Positions 8,424 to 18,148 of a DNA stretch of 41,728 nt are shown in pieces; the stretch's first letter is position 1; each line of letters opens with the position of its first letter. The notes under the pieces are model-generated. The model worked only from the letters and a program-made list of their open reading frames with translations. It was not told where the DNA came from and did no database searches. Source of the DNA: Propionibacteriaceae bacterium (GTDB lineage Bacteria > Actinomycetota > Actinomycetes > Propionibacteriales > Propionibacteriaceae); NCBI GenBank assembly GCA_031272805.1, contig JAISTC010000154.1, forward strand, positions 1 to 41,728, in the 5' to 3' direction. Both the position numbers and the translations under genes were made by a program.

Positions 8424-8693
8424 TCACGGGGTGCGGTAGGCGTCACGCCGGTGCTGGATCTTCAGGACGAGGACCCGGATGACGGCGTCGTCGATCTCGT
8501 AGATGACGCGGAATTCGCCTCGGCGGGCCGAGTAGAGCGGCTCCAGGGGCGGGCGGAGGGGCTGGCCGACGCGCCTCGGGTGCTCCGCCAGGGGGCCGAA
8601 GACGAAAGCGAAACAGGCGGCCGCCACGGGTTCAGGCAGATCGTCGGCCAGCGCCCGCTTGGCCGCCCGTGACAAGATCACTTCATAGGTCAC
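8424..8693 (-). CDS. RelE/ParE-family toxin
   Basis: MTYEVILSRAAKRALADDLPEPVAAACFAFVFGPLAEHPRRVGQPLRPPLEPLYSARRGEFRVIYEIDDAVIRVLVLKIQHRRDAYR; GTGA overlap with the antitoxin stop. Confidence 0.9.
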   Translation of the reverse strand: MTYEVILSRAAKRALADDLPEPVAAACFAFVFGPLAEHPRRVGQPLRPPLEPLYSARRGEFRVIYEIDDAVIRVLVLKIQHRRDAYRTP

Positions 8694-8971
8694 GGGCGCT
8701 CGGCCCCGCGCATGGACGCGGCGACGTCGGCCTGCCCGAACCACTGGCCCGCGGCCATCTCCGCCCGAGCCTCCGCGAGTTCTCGCACGACTGCGGCGTC
8801 CGCCAGGATGTCCAGTGTTTCGATCAGCGAGTCGTAGTCGTCGGCGCTCATCAGGATGGCCTCGCGCCGCCCGCGCCGCGTCACCTCAACCCGCTCGTGG
8901 GTGCGCACGGCGGCGTCAACCAGCCTGGACAAGTCGGCTCGGACCTCAGCCAGTGGCAATGTGGTCGTCAT
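8690..8971 (-). CDS. Phd/YefM-family antitoxin
   Basis: MTTTLPLAEVRADLSRLVDAAVRTHERVEVTRRGRREAILMSADDYDSLIETLDIL. Confidence 0.9.
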   Translation of the reverse strand: MTTTLPLAEVRADLSRLVDAAVRTHERVEVTRRGRREAILMSADDYDSLIETLDILADAAVVRELAEARAEMAAGQWFGQADVAASMRGAERP

Positions 8972-9034
8972 GTACAGAATTCTAGTCACATGGTGGTGGT
9001 CCTGGGCGTCCGCGGGAGCCCTGGAACCGCGCAC

Positions 9035-10150
9035 CTACGCCAGGGCTTCTGCCGTGGGGAGCAGCGGCAGGTTGAACGCCTCGGCTACTCCTGGGTACGT
9101 CACCTGGCCGGCGTACGTGTTCAGGCCCTTGGCCAGGGAGCCGTTGTCGCGCAGGGCTTGGCGCCAGCCCTTGGCGGCCAACTGGAGCGTGAACGGCAGG
9201 GTGGCGTTCGTCAGGGCCCAGGTCGACGTGTGGGGGACCGCGCCCGGCATGTTGGCCACGCAGTAGAAGATGGAATTGTGGACCGGGAAGACCGGGTCGT
9301 CGTGGGTCGTCGGGTGGGAGTCCTCGAAGCAGCCGCCCTGGTCGATGGCCACGTCGACCAGGACCGAGCCCGGCCGCATCGTGGCGACCATGTCGTTCGT
9401 GACCAGCTTCGGCGTCTTGGCGCCGGGCACGAGGACGGTCCCGATGACGAGGTCGGCATCCGCCACGCGCTCCGCCACGGCCAGCCGGCTCGACGCGATC
9501 TGGCGGACCCGGTTGTCGAAGCGCCAGAAGCTCATGCGCAGTTTGTCGAGGTCCGTGTCGAGCATCGTCACGTCCGCGCCCATGCCGAGCGCGATGTTGG
9601 CGGCGTTCTGGCCGACGGTCCCGGCCCCGAGGATGACGACCTTGGCGTTGTCGACGCCGCCGATGCCGCCCAGGAGGACGCCGCGGCCGCCGCCCCCGCG
9701 CATCAGCGCGTGGGCGCCGACCTGCGGCGCCAGGCAGCCCGCGACCTCGGACATCGGGTACAGCAGGGGCAGCAGGCCGGAGGGGAGCTGGACGGTCTCG
9801 TAGGCGATCCCGGTCGTCCGGGCGGCCAGCAGGGCGTCGAGGCCGGGCCGGTCGGCGGCCAGGTGGAGGTATGTGAACAGGACGAGGTCGTCGCGGAGGA
9901 ACGGGAACTCCTCCTCGATGGGCTCCTTGACCTTGACGACGAGGTCGCCGGCCGCCCACGTGTCGGCGGCCGTCGGCACGATGGTCGCCCCCTGGGCGAC
10001 ATAGTCGGAGTCGGCGATGGCGGAGCCCTCGCCGGCGCCGGCCTGGATGAAGACCTCGTGGCCGCGGTGGACGAGCTCGGCGACGCCGACAGGGGTGATG
10101 GCGACCCGGTACTCGCGGTTTTTCACTTCGGTGGGAATGGCGATGCGCAT
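9035..10150 (-). CDS. ald: Alanine dehydrogenase
   Basis: [43 protein letters not shown] ... [22 protein letters not shown] ... [28 protein letters not shown]. Confidence 0.96.
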   Translation of the reverse strand: MRIAIPTEVKNREYRVAITPVGVAELVHRGHEVFIQAGAGEGSAIADSDYVAQGATIVPTAADTWAAGDLVVKVKEPIEEEFPFLRDDLVLFTYLHLAADRPGLDALLAARTTGIAYETVQLPSGLLPLLYPMSEVAGCLAPQVGAHALMRGGGGRGVLLGGIGGVDNAKVVILGAGTVGQNAANIALGMGADVTMLDTDLDKLRMSFWRFDNRVRQIASSRLAVAERVADADLVIGTVLVPGAKTPKLVTNDMVATMRPGSVLVDVAIDQGGCFEDSHPTTHDDPVFPVHNSIFYCVANMPGAVPHTSTWALTNATLPFTLQLAAKGWRQALRDNGSLAKGLNTYAGQVTYPGVAEAFNLPLLPTAEALA

Positions 10151-10257
10151 TGGGGGACCTCCTGGTGGGGGTTTAGTGGCTGTGGTACCCAAGCATGTCA
10201 TGGCAGTCGCGGCGGCGTCCTCCGGTAGGCTGGGGCGGACTTGGGAAGGGGGCCGGA

Positions 10258-10803
10258 ATGGCCGAGGACTTGCGGCGCGCGGCGTTTGGCGACGCCACGC
10301 CCGCCAAGGCTGATGGGGTTGTTGTCACGCGGCTCAAGGAGCTCGGGCGCGTGCTCCTGTATGTGGTCGGCGGGCTCGTCGCGCTCAGCCCCGCCATCGC
10401 CGCCGGCTACCTGCTGTGGCGCTGGACGGGGGACGGGCTCAAGTACATCGCCGGGTTCCTGGCGGCGCTGGCCGTCCTCCTGGGCGCCGCCTTCATCGGC
10501 TACCCCCTCGTCAAGCTGGCCCGCGTCTTCGGCGGCCTCCAGGACTCCGTCCGCGAACTGACCGACCAGACCCTGCCCGTCATCGACGAACTGGGCGGCA
10601 CCGTCCAGGGCGCCAACGCCGAACTCGGCAAACTCGCCGTCGTCACGGACGACGTGGCCGCCATGTCCGGCCACCTCCGCGACACCACGGGCTCCGTCGC
10701 CCGCACGACCCGCCTCGTCGGCGACACGGTCGTCGTCCCCTTCATCAAGCTCAAGGCCCTCGGCATCGCCACGCGGAAGGCCCTCGCCGGGCGGAAGGAC
10801 TAG
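10258..10803 (+). CDS. DUF948-like membrane protein
   Basis: Two hydrophobic segments followed by coiled-coil-like RELTDQTLPVIDELGGTVQGANAELGKLAVVTDDV; located upstream of alaS as in many actinobacteria. Confidence 0.65.
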   Translation: MAEDLRRAAFGDATPAKADGVVVTRLKELGRVLLYVVGGLVALSPAIAAGYLLWRWTGDGLKYIAGFLAALAVLLGAAFIGYPLVKLARVFGGLQDSVRELTDQTLPVIDELGGTVQGANAELGKLAVVTDDVAAMSGHLRDTTGSVARTTRLVGDTVVVPFIKLKALGIATRKALAGRKD

Positions 10804-10805
10804 CC

Positions 10806-11048
10806 ATGCGCCGCGTCTTCTGGTTCGGCCTCGGCATCGCCGTGACCGCGTTCGTCGTCGTCAAGGGGCGGCAGATGCTCGACAGGGCGACGCCTGCGGG
10901 TATCCTCGACCAGGCGACTCACAAGGGGTCCGAACTCCTCGGCCGGGCCAAGGTCTTCGCCGAGGACTTCGGCCGGGCGCGACGCGAGGCCGAGCAGGCC
11001 CTCCGCGCCGAGGCCGGGCTCCCCGTGACCGCCGCCAGCGCGGAGTGA
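10806..11048 (+). CDS. Small membrane protein (DUF6167-like) preceding alaS
   Basis: MRRVFWFGLGIAVTAFVVVKGRQMLDRATPAGILDQATHKGSELLGRAKVFAEDFGRARREAEQALR. Confidence 0.6.
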   Translation: MRRVFWFGLGIAVTAFVVVKGRQMLDRATPAGILDQATHKGSELLGRAKVFAEDFGRARREAEQALRAEAGLPVTAASAE

Positions 11049-11069
11049 CGACCAGCCCGGCCAAACCCC

Positions 11070-11162
11070 GGCAAAGATCCCGGCTGACGCCGGGATGACA
11101 GGGGAGCGGGGCTGACAGAGGAAGCGCTCAGGACGACAGAACACGCGCCCAGGACGACAGAC
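11070..11162. repeat. Degenerate palindromic repeat region (ATCCCGGC/GCCGGGAT plus diverged half-copies of the GCTCAGGATGACAG family)
   Basis: GATCCCGGCTGACGCCGGGATGACAGGGG, then GCGCTCAGGACGACAGA and GCGCCCAGGACGACAGA. Confidence 0.65.
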
Positions 11163-11171
11163 ATAAGGAAG

Positions 11172-13823
11172 ATGATGAAGACCGCTGAAATCCGCCAACG
11201 ATTCTTGGATTTCTTCGCCCGGAACGGCCATGAGGTCGTGCCGTCGGCGTCCCTGTTGTACAACGACCCGACGCTGCTCTTCGTCAACGCCGGCATGGTG
11301 CCGTTCAAGCCCTACTTCATCGGCACGGAGCCCGCGCCCTTCCGGCGGGCCACGTCCGTCCAGAAGTGCGTCCGCACCCTCGACATCGAGGAGGTCGGCA
11401 AGACCACGCGCCACGGCACGTTCTTCCAGATGAACGGCAACTTCTCCTTCGGCGACTACTTCAAGGAGGGCGCCATCGGCTTCGCCTGGGAGTTCGTCAC
11501 GGGCGACGTCGACAAGGGCAACCTGGGCTTCGATCCGGCGACGGTCTGGGTGACGTGCCTGGACGGGGACGACGAGGCCATCGACCTCTGGCAGCAGATC
11601 GGCCTGCCGCGCCAGCGCATCCAGACCCGCGGGCTGAAGGACAACTACTGGAACATGGGCGTGCCCGGCCCCGGCGGCCCCTGTTCCGAGATCTACATCG
11701 ACCGCGGCCCGCAGTACGGCCCCGAGGGCGGCCCGGAGGCCGACGAGGACCGCTTCCTGGAAATCTGGAACCTCGTCTTCATGCAGGAGGAGCTCTCCAA
11801 AGTCCGGGCCAAGGACGACTTCGACGTGCTCCGCCCGCTGCCGCGCAAGAACATCGACACGGGCATGGGCCTGGAGCGCGTCGCGTTCTTGAAGCAGGGC
11901 GTCGACAACATGTACGAGATCGACGAGGTCTGGCCCTGCATCGCCAAGGCGATGGAGCTGTCGGGCCGCGACTACCGCGCCGGCGGCCAGGACGCCGTCC
12001 GGATGCGCGTCGTCGCCGACCACGTCCGCAGCTCGCTCATGCTCCTGACGGACGGCGTGACCCCCGGTAACGAGGGCCGCGGCTACGTCCTGCGCCGCCT
12101 GCTCCGCCGCGTCATCCGGTCGATGCGGATGCTCGGCGTGACCGACCCCGTCATGCCGGAGCTGCTGACCACGTCGCGCGACGTCATGTGCGCGTCCTAC
12201 CCCGAGATCTTCACGCAGTGGGAGCGCGTCTCCAACCTGGCCTACAACGAGGAGACCAGCTTCCGCCGGACCCTGGCCGACGGCACGAAGCTGTTCGACC
12301 TGTCCGTCGCCCGCGTCCGGGAGAACCACCAGACCGTCCTGCCGGGCGACGAGGCCTTCCAACTCCACGACACGTACGGCTTCCCCATCGACCTGACGCT
12401 CGAGATGGCCGAGGAACAGGGGATCACGGTCGACCGCGCCGGCTTCACCAAGCTGATGGCCGAGCAGAAGGCCCGGGCCAAGGCCGACGCCAAGCTCAAG
12501 AAGGGCCGGATGGCGTCGACCGAGGCCTACGGCGAGCTGCGCCGCGCCGGCGAGACGAAGTTCCTGGGCTACACGGACCTCGTCGGGTCCTCGACCATCC
12601 TCGGCCTGATCAAGGACGGGCAGCTGGTCCAGTCGGCGGAGGTCGGCGACGAGGTCGAGTTCGTCCTGGCCGAAACCCCGTTCTACGCCGAGTCCGGCGG
12701 CCAGGACGCCGATTCCGGCCAGGTCACGTCGGACGGGCTCTCCATCGACATCGTCGACGTCCAGAAGCCGGTCCCGGGCCTCATCGTCCACCGGGGCGTC
12801 GTCGCCGACGGCACGGCGGCGGTCGGTCAGAAGGTCGTGGCCACGGTCGACGCGGCCGCCCGCTTCGGCTCCTGCCAGGCCCACTCCGCGACCCACATCG
12901 TCCACGCGGTCCTGCGCCAACTCCTCGGCCCGACCGCGACCCAGGCCGGCTCGTACAACAAGCCGGGCTACCTGCGCTTCGACTTCTCCAGCACCGAGGG
13001 GCTGTCGCCCGACCTCCAGGCCGAGGTCGAGGGCCTCTCCAACGACGCGATCCACCGGGAATACGAGGTCACGACGCGCGAGCTGCCGCTGGCCGAGGCC
13101 AAGGCGCTCGGCGCGATGGCGATGTTCGGCGAGAAGTACGGCTCGGTCGTGCGCATGGTCGAGATGGGCGGGCCCTGGTCGCGCGAGCTGTGCGGCGGGA
13201 CGCACGTCGCCCAGACCGGCCAGATCGGGCTCTTGACGCTGCTGGGCGAGGGCTCCGTCGGCTCCGGCGTCCGCCGCGTCGAGGCGCTGGTCTCGTCCGA
13301 CGCGTTCGACCACCTGGCCGCCGAGCGGGCCATCGTCGCTCACCTGACCGACCTGCTGCGCGTCCAGCCCGACCAGTTGACCGACCGCATCGGCAAGCTC
13401 TTGGCCCAGTTGAAGCAGGCCGAGAAGACCATCGCCGACCTGAACGCCCAGAAGGCGGCCGGCCAGGCCGACAGCCTCCTCCAGGCGGCGGCCGCGGTCG
13501 GGCCGACGACCTACGTCGGCGCCATCGTCCCGCTGGGCGGCAACGACCTCCGCACGCTGGCCAACGAGTTGCGCGGCCGCCTGGCGGACCAGGACGCCGT
13601 CGTCACGCTCGTCGGCGTGGCCGGCGACAAGCCGACCGTCGTCATCGCCACGACCGAGGCCGCGCGGGCGCGCGGCGTCGCCGCCGGCAGCCTCGTCGGC
13701 GTGGCCGCCGGGGTCCTCGGGGGCCGGGGCGGCGGCAAGGCCGACCTGGCCCAGGGCGGCGGCACGGACGCCACCCAGGCCCAAGCCGCGCTCGACGCCG
13801 TGGCCGCGGCGCTGGCGGCGTAG
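11172..13823 (+). CDS. alaS: Alanyl-tRNA synthetase
   Basis: MKTAEIRQRFLDFFARNGHEVVPSASLLYNDPTLLFVNAGMVPFKPYF ... SCQAHSATHIVHAVLRQLLG ... SRELCGGTHVAQTGQIG. Confidence 0.98.
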   Translation: MMKTAEIRQRFLDFFARNGHEVVPSASLLYNDPTLLFVNAGMVPFKPYFIGTEPAPFRRATSVQKCVRTLDIEEVGKTTRHGTFFQMNGNFSFGDYFKEGAIGFAWEFVTGDVDKGNLGFDPATVWVTCLDGDDEAIDLWQQIGLPRQRIQTRGLKDNYWNMGVPGPGGPCSEIYIDRGPQYGPEGGPEADEDRFLEIWNLVFMQEELSKVRAKDDFDVLRPLPRKNIDTGMGLERVAFLKQGVDNMYEIDEVWPCIAKAMELSGRDYRAGGQDAVRMRVVADHVRSSLMLLTDGVTPGNEGRGYVLRRLLRRVIRSMRMLGVTDPVMPELLTTSRDVMCASYPEIFTQWERVSNLAYNEETSFRRTLADGTKLFDLSVARVRENHQTVLPGDEAFQLHDTYGFPIDLTLEMAEEQGITVDRAGFTKLMAEQKARAKADAKLKKGRMASTEAYGELRRAGETKFLGYTDLVGSSTILGLIKDGQLVQSAEVGDEVEFVLAETPFYAESGGQDADSGQVTSDGLSIDIVDVQKPVPGLIVHRGVVADGTAAVGQKVVATVDAAARFGSCQAHSATHIVHAVLRQLLGPTATQAGSYNKPGYLRFDFSSTEGLSPDLQAEVEGLSNDAIHREYEVTTRELPLAEAKALGAMAMFGEKYGSVVRMVEMGGPWSRELCGGTHVAQTGQIGLLTLLGEGSVGSGVRRVEALVSSDAFDHLAAERAIVAHLTDLLRVQPDQLTDRIGKLLAQLKQAEKTIADLNAQKAAGQADSLLQAAAAVGPTTYVGAIVPLGGNDLRTLANELRGRLADQDAVVTLVGVAGDKPTVVIATTEAARARGVAAGSLVGVAAGVLGGRGGGKADLAQGGGTDATQAQAALDAVAAALAA

Positions 13824-13829
13824 GGCGCC

Positions 13830-14318
13830 GTGGCCGAGGCGCTGCCGCGTGGGGTCCGGCTGGCCGTCGACTGGGGGTCACGCCGGATCGGCGTGGCCGC
13901 GTGCGACCGGGACGGCGCGCTGGCGTACCCCGTGGCGACCGTCGACGCCCTGGACCCGTGGGACCGGCTGGCGGACCTCGTGACGGAGTACGAGCCCACG
14001 GCCGTCGTCGTCGGCTACCCCGTGACGCTCGCCGGGACGCCGGGCCTGGCCGCCGACCGCATCGCCGGGCTGGCCGCCGAACTAGCAGACCGGCTGGCCG
14101 CGCGGACGGGGCCGGGCGTCTGGCTCGTGGATGAGAGAATGACGACGGCCGCGGCCGCCCGGCAACTCCACGCCGCGGGCCGCACGAGCAAGCAACAGCG
14201 CGGCATTGTCGACCAGCAGGCGGCGGTCGCTATCTTGGACACCGTGCTGGCGGCGGAACGCGCCGGCCAGACGATCGGCAGCCGCGTCGAGGGGCGCGGA
14301 GAGGAGGAGCGTTCATGA
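13830..14318 (+). CDS. ruvX: Putative pre-16S rRNA nuclease / Holliday junction resolvase YqgF
   Basis: VDWGSRRIGVAACDRDGALAYPVATVDA ... VVVGYPVTLAGTPG ... WLVDERMTTAAAARQLHAAGRTSKQQRGIVDQQAAVAIL. Confidence 0.95.
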   Translation: MAEALPRGVRLAVDWGSRRIGVAACDRDGALAYPVATVDALDPWDRLADLVTEYEPTAVVVGYPVTLAGTPGLAADRIAGLAAELADRLAARTGPGVWLVDERMTTAAAARQLHAAGRTSKQQRGIVDQQAAVAILDTVLAAERAGQTIGSRVEGRGEEERS

Positions 14319-15475
14319 GGTCGGGCAACCCCACCCCCTCCCAGCGCATCAAGAGCGGCATCGCCGTCCTCGTCAGCCTCGCCATCCTCATCGGCGGCGG
14401 CACCCTCGTCGGCCTCAAGGTCTACGAGAAGTACCAGGACTGGAGCCAGCGCGACGACTACGTCGGCGCTGGCGAGGCCAACATCACGATCACGATCCCC
14501 GAGGGCGCGACCTGGACCCGGGCGGCCGACATCCTGGAGCGCAGCGACGTCATCGCCGACGCGGAAACGTTCCTCGAGGTCTACGCCAAGAAGCAGAAGG
14601 CCGATCAGAGCGTCGACTTGAGCGCCGCCCTCCAAGCCGGCCGCTACAAGATGAAGACCCACTGGCCCGCCGAGACCGCCCTCGACTACCTGCTCGACCC
14701 GGCCAACCGGGAGAAGATTACGGTCCAAATTCCCGAGGGCTGGCGCTGGGCCGACCAGATCGAGCCCAAGCTGATCGAGGAGTCCGACTTCTCCGCCGCC
14801 GACTTCGACGCCGCCTACGCGTCGGCCGCCGACGCCGACAACCCGCTGGGCTTGCCCGCGTACGCCAACGGCCAGGTCGAGGGCTACCTGTTCCCCGACA
14901 CCTACGAACTGCCCGAGTCGGCCAAGGCGACCCTGGCGCTGATGGTCTCGACCTTCAACGCGAAGGCCACGGCGCTCGACCTGGAGGCCCAGGCGGCGGC
15001 GATCAGCGCAGAGGAGGGCATCCCGATCACGGCCCACGACGTCGTCGTCGTCGCCAGCATCATCGAGCAGGAGGTCAACATCGCGGCGGACCGGCCCAAG
15101 GTGGCGCGGGTCATCTACAACCGCCTGGCCCAGGGCATCCCGCTCGGCGTCGAGTCGGCGTTCCGCTACGGCCGCCTGATGACGGATGGGACCCCCTATA
15201 CCGACCCGATCACGGCCGAGTCCCAGCAGGATGTCAGCCTGCCGTACAACTACTACCAGAACCCCGGTTTGCCGGGGTCGGCCATCAGCAACCCGGGCGA
15301 GGCCGCCCTGCAGGCCGCGGTCAACCCGGCCGAGGGCGACTGGCTCTACTGGGTCACGGTCGACCTCAAGAACGGCACGACCAAGTTCACCTCCGACCCG
15401 GCCGAGTTCGAGGAGTTCGTGGCCGAGTTCAACCAGTGGTGCGCGGACAACGGCAACCCGGAGGGCTGCCAGTGA
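14315..15475 (+). CDS. mltG: Endolytic transglycosylase MltG
   Basis: Single N-terminal TM; VEGYLFPDTYELP, VVVASIIEQEVNIAADRPKVARVIYNRLAQGIPLGVESAFRYG, NYYQNPGLPGSAISNPGEAAL. Confidence 0.96.
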   Translation: MRSGNPTPSQRIKSGIAVLVSLAILIGGGTLVGLKVYEKYQDWSQRDDYVGAGEANITITIPEGATWTRAADILERSDVIADAETFLEVYAKKQKADQSVDLSAALQAGRYKMKTHWPAETALDYLLDPANREKITVQIPEGWRWADQIEPKLIEESDFSAADFDAAYASAADADNPLGLPAYANGQVEGYLFPDTYELPESAKATLALMVSTFNAKATALDLEAQAAAISAEEGIPITAHDVVVVASIIEQEVNIAADRPKVARVIYNRLAQGIPLGVESAFRYGRLMTDGTPYTDPITAESQQDVSLPYNYYQNPGLPGSAISNPGEAALQAAVNPAEGDWLYWVTVDLKNGTTKFTSDPAEFEEFVAEFNQWCADNGNPEGCQ

Positions 15476-16380
15476 CCGAGGGGGCCCGCCGCTGCGCGGT
15501 CATCGGCTCGCCCATCGCCCACTCGCTGTCGCCCGTCCTCCACCGCGCCGCCTACCAGTGGCTCGGCCTGGACTGGCAGTACGACCGCCACGAGGTCACG
15601 GTGGCGGCCCTGCCGGCGTTCGTCGCCGGATTGGACGCCTCGTGGCGCGGGCTCTCCTGCACGATGCCGTTGAAAGAGGCGATCGTGGAGTTGGGCGTCC
15701 CGGACGCGACAGTCGAGGACCTGGGCGTGGCCAACACCGTGATCTTCGACGGCGCGCCCGGCGACCGGGTCAGCACCAGGATCAGAAACACCGACGTAGA
15801 GGGCCTGCTTGTCATCCTGAGCGCAGCGAAGGATCTCTCCTCTGATCAGGCAATCGGCCCGACCGGTCGACCATCAGGGCAAGAGATCCTTCGCTGCGCT
15901 CAGGATGACAGAGAAGGCGCTCAGGATGGCAGAGGCGGTGCCCTGGTCCTGGGCACGGGCGCGACCGCCACGTCCGCTGTGTATGCGCTCTCGCGCGTGG
16001 GCGTGACGGACGTGCAGGTCGCGGGCAGAAACCGGACCGCGCTGGCCCGCCTGGCCGAGAAGGCCGAACGCTGGGGCATGACCGTGACGGCGCAGACGCT
16101 CGACGGGCCCTGGGCGCCCGCCGGCCTCGCCATCTCCACGGTCCCGGCCGCCGTGGCCGCCGGGCTGGCGGACCGCGTGACGACGGCCGCCGCCGCGGTC
16201 GTCGACGTCCTCTACGACCCCTGGCCCACCCCCCTGACCGCCGCCGCCCAGGCCGCCGGCCGCCCGACGTTCACGGGCCGCGACCTCCTCGCCCACCAGG
16301 CCGTCGGCCAACTCCAGCTCATGACCGGCCGGACGGTCCCGGCCGACGTCCTGCTCGCCGCCCTGGCGGCCGAGCGCTAG
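15472..16380 (+). CDS. aroE: Shikimate dehydrogenase with an in-frame dispersed-repeat insertion
   Basis: [37 protein letters not shown]; then repeat-derived [45 protein letters not shown]; then [18 protein letters not shown]. Confidence 0.92.
   Translation: MTEGARRCAVIGSPIAHSLSPVLHRAAYQWLGLDWQYDRHEVTVAALPAFVAGLDASWRGLSCTMPLKEAIVELGVPDATVEDLGVANTVIFDGAPGDRVSTRIRNTDVEGLLVILSAAKDLSSDQAIGPTGRPSGQEILRCAQDDREGAQDGRGGALVLGTGATATSAVYALSRVGVTDVQVAGRNRTALARLAEKAERWGMTVTAQTLDGPWAPAGLAISTVPAAVAAGLADRVTTAAAAVVDVLYDPWPTPLTAAAQAAGRPTFTGRDLLAHQAVGQLQLMTGRTVPADVLLAALAAER
15810..15934. repeat. Dispersed palindromic repeat copy inside aroE
   Basis: TGTCATCCTGAGCGCAGCGAAGGATCTC (15810-15837), perfect reverse complement (15883-15910), trailing half-copy GCGCTCAGGATGGCAG. 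Confidence 0.93.
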
Positions 16381-16397
16381 CCCTAGACTGGGGGATC

Positions 16398-17633
16398 ATG
16401 CTGCGCTATCTCACCGCCGGGGAGTCCCACGGCCCGGCCCTCGTCGCCACGCTCGACGGCCTCCCCGCCCACGTCCGGATCTCGACCGCCGACGTCCAGG
16501 CCGCCCTGGCCCGGCGGCGGCTCGGCTACGGGCGCGGCGCGCGGATGGCGTTCGAGGCGGACGCCGTCACGCTGCTCGCCGGGGTCCGCCACGGAGAGAC
16601 CCTCGGGTCGCCGGTCGCCGTCGAGATCGCCAACACGGAGTGGCCGAAGTGGCAGGAGGCCATGGCGGCCGACCCGGTTGACGCCGCCCGGCTGGCCGGG
16701 CTGGCCCGCCACCAACCCCTGACCAAGCCCCGCCCCGGCCACGCGGACCTGGCCGGGATGCAGAAGTACGACTGGGCCGAGGCCCGGCCCATCCTCGAGC
16801 GGGCCTCCGCCCGCGAGACGGCCGCGCGGGTCGCCCTCGGCGCGTTCGCCCAGGCGTTCCTCGACCAGGCCCTCGGCGTCCACATCCTCTCCCACGTCCT
16901 CGCCATCGGCCCCGTCGTCAACCCCGGCCCCCGGCCGGCCTGGGCCGACCGGGACCGCATCGACGCCGACCCCTGCCGCTGCGCCGACCCCGCCACCAGC
17001 GAGGCGATGCAGGGCCTGATCGACGCGGCGACCAAGGACGGCGACACGCTCGGCGGCATCTGCCAGGTCCTCGTCTTCGGCTGCCCGCCCGGCCTCGGCT
17101 CCCACGTCCAGGCCGACCGGCGGCTGGACGCCCGGCTGGCGGCCGCCGTCATGGGCATCCCGGCGATCAAGGGCGTCGAGATCGGCGCCGGCTTCGAACT
17201 GGCCACGTTGCCCGGTTCCGCCGCCCACGACCCGATGGCGCCCGCGCCGGGACCAGGGCCAGGCGCCATCGCCCGCCTCAGCGACCGGGCCGGCGGCATC
17301 GAGGGCGGCATGTCGACCGGCCAGGTCATTACCGTGACCGCCGCCATGAAGCCCATCGCCACCGTGCCCCACGCCCTCCAGACCGTCGACCTCGCCACCG
17401 GCCAGGCCGCGCCCGCCCACCACCAGCGCTCGGACATCTGCGCCGTCCCGGCGGCCGGCGTCATCGCGGAGGCCGTGACGGCGCTGGTCCTGGCGGAGGC
17501 CGCGCTGGACAAGTTCGGCGGCGACACGGTGGCCGAGGTCCGCGCGGCCGCGCGGCGCTACCGCGGCCGGCTGGCCGAGCGGGGCGTGCTGCCCGCCGAG
17601 TGGACGGCGCTGGGCGAGGGGGCGGGGGAGTGA
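16398..17633 (+). CDS. aroC: Chorismate synthase
   Basis: [83 protein letters not shown]. Confidence 0.98.
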   Translation: MLRYLTAGESHGPALVATLDGLPAHVRISTADVQAALARRRLGYGRGARMAFEADAVTLLAGVRHGETLGSPVAVEIANTEWPKWQEAMAADPVDAARLAGLARHQPLTKPRPGHADLAGMQKYDWAEARPILERASARETAARVALGAFAQAFLDQALGVHILSHVLAIGPVVNPGPRPAWADRDRIDADPCRCADPATSEAMQGLIDAATKDGDTLGGICQVLVFGCPPGLGSHVQADRRLDARLAAAVMGIPAIKGVEIGAGFELATLPGSAAHDPMAPAPGPGPGAIARLSDRAGGIEGGMSTGQVITVTAAMKPIATVPHALQTVDLATGQAAPAHHQRSDICAVPAAGVIAEAVTALVLAEAALDKFGGDTVAEVRAAARRYRGRLAERGVLPAEWTALGEGAGE

Positions 17634-18148
17634 GCCTCGTCCTGGTCGGGCTGCCGGCGTCGGGCAAGTCGTCGGTCGGCGCGCTCGTGGCCCGCCGCCT
17701 GGGCCTGCCCCACGTCGACACGGACGAGTTCATCGAGCAACAGGCCGGGAGGGCCATCGCCGACATCTTCGCCGAGGACGGCGAGGCGGCGTTCCGGGCC
17801 CTCGAGACGGCCGCCCTGCGGGCCACCCTGGCCGTCCCGGACACGGTCGTGTCGGTCGGCGGGGGAGCGGTCATCGCGCCGGAGAACCGGGCGTTGCTGG
17901 CCGGTCACGAGGTCGTCTGGCTCGACGTCACGGTCGCGACGGCGACGCGCCGGGCGGGTCTGGCCAAGCTCCGGCCCCTGCTGTTGGGCGACGTCCGGCG
18001 GCAATTGGAGGTCCTCAACGCCGAGCGGCGGCCGCTGTACGAGGCCGTCGCCACCCACCGGATCGACGCCAACCGCCTCAACCAGCGCCAGGCCGCCACG
18101 GCCGTCCTCTGCGTCACCGGCCGCCTGGAAGGGGACGACCATGACTGA
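17630..18148 (+). CDS. aroK: Shikimate kinase
   Basis: [62 protein letters not shown] start overlapping the aroC stop. Confidence 0.96.
   Translation: MSLVLVGLPASGKSSVGALVARRLGLPHVDTDEFIEQQAGRAIADIFAEDGEAAFRALETAALRATLAVPDTVVSVGGGAVIAPENRALLAGHEVVWLDVTVATATRRAGLAKLRPLLLGDVRRQLEVLNAERRPLYEAVATHRIDANRLNQRQAATAVLCVTGRLEGDDHD

Noticed and set aside
5100-9034. A known anti-phage defence system
   Set aside because: The genes are TA pairs and a DUF4143 ATPase; no nuclease, TIR, CBASS, BREX or restriction-modification component was recognisable.
10800-13784. 994-aa antisense ORF opposite alaS
   Set aside because: Same high-GC shadow-ORF artefact; no recognisable motifs.
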